NCBI GenBank assembly: GCA_963731035.1
Contig: CAVSUY010000022.1
Span: 248,001 to 312,000 of the forward strand
Direction of reading: 5' to 3'
Length of the DNA stretch: 64,000 bases
DNA from: JAANXG01 sp963731035
GTDB taxonomy: Bacteria > Pseudomonadota > Gammaproteobacteria > Arenicellales > JAANXG01
Made by a program: the position numbers and the translations under genes. The first letter of the stretch is position 1. The number at the start of each line of letters is the position of its first letter. Shown one piece after another: positions 60,397 through 64,000 of the stretch. The notes under the pieces were generated by a model, which ran no database searches, was not told where the DNA came from, and saw nothing but the letters and a program-made list of their open reading frames with translations.

Positions 60397-60795
60397 TCAC
60401 CGCCGCGTGCGCACCACGATTCCCTCGCGCTTCAAGCACATGAGCGCAGACTCCAGCTTCCCTTCCTGGACCAGGACGTAATCCGTGTCATAAGTAGATA
60501 CGGCAAAGATGCTGATTGCCGCGGCCGCCAGTGGATCGGCGAGACGCTTGAGGATACCCGTGAGCTCGAAATTCAGTGGTCCGACCACCTGCAAGGCTCG
60601 CCAAGGGCTGCTGCGCGGCAGGCCGACGGGCACCAGGCGGGATTCGCATACCACCGACAGCTCATCATGGGTGCGGGTGAGGGACAACCACGATGACCGA
60701 CGAATCCACGACGGCAGCCCGTTCCCCGGCTCGAGACGCACTATCGACAAGCGCTCCGCCAATACCTCCACGATCAACTCTCCGTCCGCCGCCAC
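60397..60795 (-). CDS. ACT-domain protein
   Basis: The 132-residue protein has RTHDELSVVCESRLVP (first ACT-like unit) and VVGPLNFELTGILKRLADPL with AAAISIFAVSTYDTDYVLVQ, the pattern of two-ACT proteins that sense small ligands such as amino acids. It starts at GTG just after the GNAT gene, so the two are probably coupled. Confidence 0.78.
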   Translation of the reverse strand: MAADGELIVEVLAERLSIVRLEPGNGLPSWIRRSSWLSLTRTHDELSVVCESRLVPVGLPRSSPWRALQVVGPLNFELTGILKRLADPLAAAAISIFAVSTYDTDYVLVQEGKLESALMCLKREGIVVRTRR

Positions 60796-60796
60796 C

Positions 60797-61303
60797 TCAC
60801 ATCCCCGCTTTGAGGTCGAATCTTTTCACCATCAACGAAACCAGCTTACGACCATTTTCCGTCTCCTGGGTGCCGACCTGAACGAATCCTTGGTCCTCAT
60901 GGAAGCGCATCGACGGTTCGTTCGGCGGCTTGAGATTGACCTCGCACCCGAGCATGGGAGCACGGCACCGGGCCCACCGCGCGACATCATCGTAAAGCGA
61001 CGCCCCGAGGCCGGCCCTGCGGCGGGCCATCGACACAACCACACGGTCGATGTACACGAACCGCTCGTACCGGGCCTTAAACCACAGGAAATTCAGGCTG
61101 CCGTAGTCCGCGGTCTCGTCCATGGCGAGGGCGAAAGCGAGCGACCGTCCGTTGCTGAAGACCGCCCGGAAATAGCTGTCGCCATCCACCTGACCGCGGA
61201 AATAATCCTGGGTGACGCTGTTGACGTGGGGCAGCGACCCCTCGTTCATCGCGTGTATAAATGGAACCGATTCCAGGTCGACGTCTCGGATCTGGTACGA
61301 CAT
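60797..61303 (-). CDS. GNAT-family acetyltransferase
   Basis: Starting at ATG 61303 gives 168 residues: YQIRDVDLESVPFIHAMNEG at the N-terminus, YIDRVVVSMARRRAGLGASL (motif A with the R/Q-x-x-G-x-G/A acetyl-CoA loop) and NEPSMRFHEDQGFVQVGTQE (motif B). It transfers an acetyl group to an unknown amine. It is divergent from the M24 gene by 74 bases. Confidence 0.85.
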   Translation of the reverse strand: MSYQIRDVDLESVPFIHAMNEGSLPHVNSVTQDYFRGQVDGDSYFRAVFSNGRSLAFALAMDETADYGSLNFLWFKARYERFVYIDRVVVSMARRRAGLGASLYDDVARWARCRAPMLGCEVNLKPPNEPSMRFHEDQGFVQVGTQETENGRKLVSLMVKRFDLKAGM

Positions 61304-61377
61304 AGTGTTGCCAATCCCACAAGGTTGATGCGATTCTAATCGCACAGAGAATAATCCAAACGACCGGAACGCCAAAG

Positions 61378-62532
61378 ATGACGATTCACTTCTCCCGCGA
61401 CGAGCTCCAGTCTCGCAGAGATCGCACCTGTGCAGTGTTGAGCGAACGGAGTCTGCATGCGCTGCTGATTTTTCGCCAGGAAAGTTCCTATTATCTCACC
61501 GGCTACGACACCTTCGGGTATTGCTTCTTCCAGTGCCTGTACCTGGGCGCCGACGGAGTCGTGACCCTGTTCACCCGGGCTCCCGACCTGCGACAGGCAC
61601 AACACACCTCCGATATCGACGACATCAGGATCTGGCGGGATCAGTCCGGCGCCCACCCGGCGGACGATCTACTGGGGATCCTGGAGGAGCACGGTTGCCG
61701 CGGATCGAAGGTCGGCATCGAATTCGACGCCTACGGCCTCACCGCCTTCAATTGGCGCCGCCTGGAAGAGACGCTGAACGGCTTCTGCTCCTACGAAGAC
61801 GCGTCGGACATCGTGAGCCGCCAGCGGGTGGTCAAGTCGCCTTCGGAAATAGAGTATGTGAAGATCGCCGCGGCCCTGGCCGACGATGCTCTGGACGCGG
61901 CCCTGCCCCTGATCAGGCCCGGTGCATGGGAAGGCGACATCCTGGCGGCAATGCAGGGCGCGGTGTTCAAGGGCGGCGGCGACTACCCGGGGAATGAGTT
62001 CATTATCGGCGCGGGCCGGGATGCCTTGCTGTGCCGCTACTTCAGCGGCCGCAAGCACCTGGAGAATTACGACCAGATCACTCTGGAGTGGGCCGGCGCC
62101 TACCGCCACTACCACGCGGCCATGATGCGGACGGTGCTGATCGGAGAGGCGACCCCGGAACATCGCGCCATGCACGCCGCAGCGGTGGAGGCGATGCAGG
62201 CCTGCGAAGCGCAGCTGAGACCCGGCGAGCCCATCGGCAAGGTCTTCGACGCCCATGCCCGGGTGGCCGACGCCAACGGCTTCCGCGAGCACCGGTTGAA
62301 CGCCTGCGGCTACAGCCTAGGAACCACTTTCACACCCACCTGGATGGACTGGCCGATGCTCTACACCGGCAACCCGGTCATCGCCGAGCCCAACATGGTC
62401 TTTTTCATGCACATGATTTTCGTCAACAGCGACAACGGCCGCGCCATGACCCTGGGCCACACCGTGCGCGTCACCGACACCGGCTGCGAACGCCTCAGCC
62501 GCTCCCCTCTCGACCTCCTCCACATTCCCTGA
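61378..62532 (+). CDS. M24 metallopeptidase-family protein (creatinase/ectoine-hydrolase-like)
   Basis: The 384-residue protein has the creatinase N-terminal domain (LIFRQESSYYLTGYDTFGYC) and the pita-bread domain (VVKSPSEIEYVKIAAALADD, ITLEWAGAYRHYHAAMMRTV). Metal ligands of true aminopeptidase P are not all present: the usual first Asp pair is replaced (EWAGAYRHYH), as in creatinase and the ectoine hydrolase DoeA, which work without metal. A C-N hydrolase of a small osmolyte or creatine-like compound is therefore more likely than a peptidase. Confidence 0.8.
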   Translation: MTIHFSRDELQSRRDRTCAVLSERSLHALLIFRQESSYYLTGYDTFGYCFFQCLYLGADGVVTLFTRAPDLRQAQHTSDIDDIRIWRDQSGAHPADDLLGILEEHGCRGSKVGIEFDAYGLTAFNWRRLEETLNGFCSYEDASDIVSRQRVVKSPSEIEYVKIAAALADDALDAALPLIRPGAWEGDILAAMQGAVFKGGGDYPGNEFIIGAGRDALLCRYFSGRKHLENYDQITLEWAGAYRHYHAAMMRTVLIGEATPEHRAMHAAAVEAMQACEAQLRPGEPIGKVFDAHARVADANGFREHRLNACGYSLGTTFTPTWMDWPMLYTGNPVIAEPNMVFFMHMIFVNSDNGRAMTLGHTVRVTDTGCERLSRSPLDLLHIP

Positions 62533-62631
62533 CCCGCCAGCGCGACCAACCTCCCTCTTGCGGGAGAGGGCAAAAATATCAGGAATGACACTGCGATGAT
62601 GCTCAGTCGATAGTTGAAACGAGCACGGTAA

Positions 62632-62740
62632 GCATGGGTTGGGGGAGGCTTTAGCCGACACGCTGTAAATACTTCCCTGTACGCTCGCCTCCGACATCCC
62701 TGTCTCCAGACGGTCGGCGAAAGCCTCCCCCAACCCATGC
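62632..62740. repeat. Nested palindrome module A
   Basis: Perfect 20-base arms (62632-62651, 62721-62740), extendable to 29 bases with one mismatch (to 62660 and from 62712), enclose a 51-base core. Read on the minus strand, the core begins CGTCTGGAGACAGGGATGTC, the same as module B in opposite orientation. Confidence 0.85.
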
Positions 62741-62816
62741 CTAAACAGTGTCACCCCTCGATAAGTATGGAGCCGGACCTGGTAATCCCATCCCAAACGA
62801 AGGGATGGGCGTAAAG

Positions 62817-62925
62817 GCATGAACCGGGGAGGGGATTGCGCGGGCGTCTGGAGACAGGGATGTCGGAGGCGAGCCTACAGGGAGGTACCCGTGGCGTCCC
62901 GCGCAAACCCCTCCCCGGTTCATGC
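62817..62925. repeat. Nested palindrome module B
   Basis: Arms of 28 bases (62817-62844, 62898-62925; one mismatch) enclose a 53-base core starting CGTCTGGAGACAGGGATGTC and continuing with GGAGGCGAGCCTACAGGGAG. The arms differ in sequence from module A while the core is shared. Confidence 0.85.
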
Positions 62926-63023
62926 GCGGCACTCCCGCCAATAGTCCGTTCGTCTCCGCCACACAGCGACTTCCCGGTTGCACAGATCACGCAGACGGCA
63001 CGACAGGGGTTGTCGGGCTGAAT

Positions 63024-63111
63024 CCCGACCTACACGGAGGTGGGAAGTGCCGGAGATCGTCTGGAACGAGATCCGGCCGACCTACAGGGATGTAGGAAGT
63101 TCCGGAGATCG
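63024..63111. repeat. Pair of 36-base direct repeats
   Basis: Copies at 63024-63059 and 63076-63111 share CGACCTACA-GGA-GT-GGAAGT and CCGGAGATCG with about five differences. The centre (CTACAGGGATGTAGG in copy 2) is itself palindromic and resembles the core ends of modules A and B. They lie directly after the nitrilase gene. Confidence 0.7.
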
Positions 63112-63123
63112 CCGGGAGCGCGG

Positions 63124-64000
63124 TCAGCCGTGGCGGATGAATTCCGGGACGCCGGTGAGATTTGCCAGGCGGGCAACCTCGCGGTGGACGAGGTCCAGGT
63201 TCGAATCCCGGACCGTGGGCAGGTGAAAACGGGCGCGGCGGACCGCCTCGTAGTCGATGGAAGCCTGGATCAAGGTCTCGGAGGCGTCGTCCGCCTGGGT
63301 CAGGACCTCGCCGCGAGGATCTATGATCCGTGATTGTCCCCAGAAACGGGACCCGTTCTCGGTTCCCACCCTGTTGGCGACCAGAATTGGCATCGCATAC
63401 ATGATCGCATAAAACCGCAGCACGATATCCCAACTCTTCGGATTGGAGAACTCGTCGCTGACGGCCTGTTCCGCAGAGTTCAAAGGGGCGAACAGCAGCG
63501 TGGTGCCGTGGACCATGGCCAAGTGAACCAGGGCGGGATTCCACAGATCCGCGCAGGTCATGACTCCCCCCCGCCAACGCCCGTGCACCTGGAAGGTCTC
63601 GACGTAGCTGCCGGCGGCGAACAGCTTACCTTCCTCGAGCGCACCGTAGGTGGGAATATTGAGCTTACGGTGAATGAACACGATACGCCCGTCGCGAAGA
63701 GCCACCATCGAATTGAAGAATTGGGCGGCGGGGCCCTCCTCCACGAATCCGACCAGCACTGTCATATTCGGTGCAGTCTGGGCCAGGAGCTTGATGATAT
63801 CGTGCTCCCGTGGCAGGGCTACCTCGGGAACGCGGGCTCCCAGGCTGTAGCCGGTCAGGGACAGCTCGGGGAAAAGCAGCACTTCCGCCCCGCTGTCCGC
63901 GGCCCGGCGAATGAAATCCAGGTGCTTATTCGTGTTGTTACGCAGATCTCCCAGCGAGCTGTCGATCTGGGCTACTGCTACCTGGAGATGAAATGCATCG
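63124..64000 (-). CDS. Nitrilase-superfamily carbon-nitrogen hydrolase, 5' end outside window
   Basis: The minus-strand frame is open from the right edge to 63124 (292 codons) and starts in mid-protein with FHLQVAVAQIDSSLGDLRNN. The Glu-Lys-Cys triad is visible: FPELSLTGY, FIHRKLNIPTYG and VMTCADLWNP. The enzyme hydrolyses a carbon-nitrogen bond of an amide, nitrile or carbamoyl compound. It is convergent with the M24-family gene; both could belong to breakdown of a nitrogenous small molecule. Confidence 0.88.
   Translation of the reverse strand, partial: DAFHLQVAVAQIDSSLGDLRNNTNKHLDFIRRAADSGAEVLLFPELSLTGYSLGARVPEVALPREHDIIKLLAQTAPNMTVLVGFVEEGPAAQFFNSMVALRDGRIVFIHRKLNIPTYGALEEGKLFAAGSYVETFQVHGRWRGGVMTCADLWNPALVHLAMVHGTTLLFAPLNSAEQAVSDEFSNPKSWDIVLRFYAIMYAMPILVANRVGTENGSRFWGQSRIIDPRGEVLTQADDASETLIQASIDYEAVRRARFHLPTVRDSNLDLVHREVARLANLTGVPEFIRHG

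Larger units (their letters stand above)
62533..63123. other. Repeat-filled intergenic region
   Basis: No gene is supported. The block holds two large nested palindromes (62632-62740 and 62817-62925), a small hairpin (62787-62809) and a pair of direct repeats (63024-63059 and 63076-63111). Confidence 0.7.

Noticed and set aside
62560..62581. CCCTCTTGCGGGAGAGGG followed by AAAAA as a terminator
   Set aside because: For the plus-strand M24 gene the stem should be followed by T residues; here A residues follow, so it does not fit a Rho-independent terminator on either strand.
63184..63200. GGTTCGAATCC, resembling a tRNA T-loop
   Set aside because: It lies inside the nitrilase coding sequence and no acceptor, D or anticodon arms can be formed around it; the same applies to similar short matches elsewhere.

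Overview
The window is high-GC, gene-dense bacterial chromosome with no phage, CRISPR array, rRNA, tRNA or complete insertion sequence that I could recognise. A GlrK/GlrG/GlrR-type two-component operon, heterotetrameric sarcosine oxidase, an MtrAB-type conduit and several REP-like short palindromes point to a metabolically versatile gammaproteobacterium. The taxonomic inference is mine and goes no deeper than class. Four genes carry single-base frameshifts next to short homopolymers, so residual assembly error is a real possibility.

Layout. (1) 1-6007: a minus-strand operon for trans-envelope electron transfer (tetraheme NapC/CymA type, EB_dh-domain cytochrome, decaheme MtrA/DmsE type, MtrB-type outer-membrane barrel running off the left edge), divergent from a plus-strand monoheme periplasmic protein; two FNR-like boxes lie between them. 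(2) 6025-14223: a maleate-isomerase/racemase-family enzyme, then SDR, acyl-CoA dehydrogenase, phosphotransferase, DUF6285 protein and a fused indolepyruvate:ferredoxin oxidoreductase, an acyl-CoA-type catabolic module. (3) 14364-23403: a corrinoid/tetrahydrofolate C1 module (MTHFR-like, RamA-type activator, GFA, methyl-THF:corrinoid methyltransferase, PF13769 'virulence factor', DUF1638, corrinoid protein, divergent Fhs) without a recognisable MttB-type substrate methyltransferase. (4) 23523-28289: cytochrome c plus GMC (choline-dehydrogenase-like) oxidoreductase, SixA, patatin, and a frameshifted GlxA-type regulator.

(5) 28458-33810: GlrK-GlrG-GlrR flanked by a PRC-barrel protein, a BON lipoprotein and an outer-membrane barrel. 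Each of these three has a sigma-54 -24/-12 element, and upstream of them lie copies of a TGTC-N10-GACA-type palindrome like the known GlrR site; this is the most coherent regulatory observation in the window. (6) 34031-40768: two glycosyltransferases, an RND efflux pair and a bactofilin. (7) 40961-47419: AEC carrier and Ldh-family dehydrogenase (both frameshifted), hydroxypyruvate isomerase, a DAO-family oxidase, and MsrP with a small membrane partner.

(8) 47443-58974: sarcosine oxidase SoxBDAG downstream of a polyamine/betaine-class ABC importer that has two unrelated binding proteins. Together with regions 3 and 4 this suggests uptake of a methylated amine, stepwise demethylation, and feeding of methyl groups into tetrahydrofolate and formate; the physiological link is inference. 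(9) 59389-64000: ChaN-like, ACT-domain and GNAT proteins, an M24 peptidase-family protein and a 5'-truncated nitrilase, with a 600-base block of nested palindromes between the last two.
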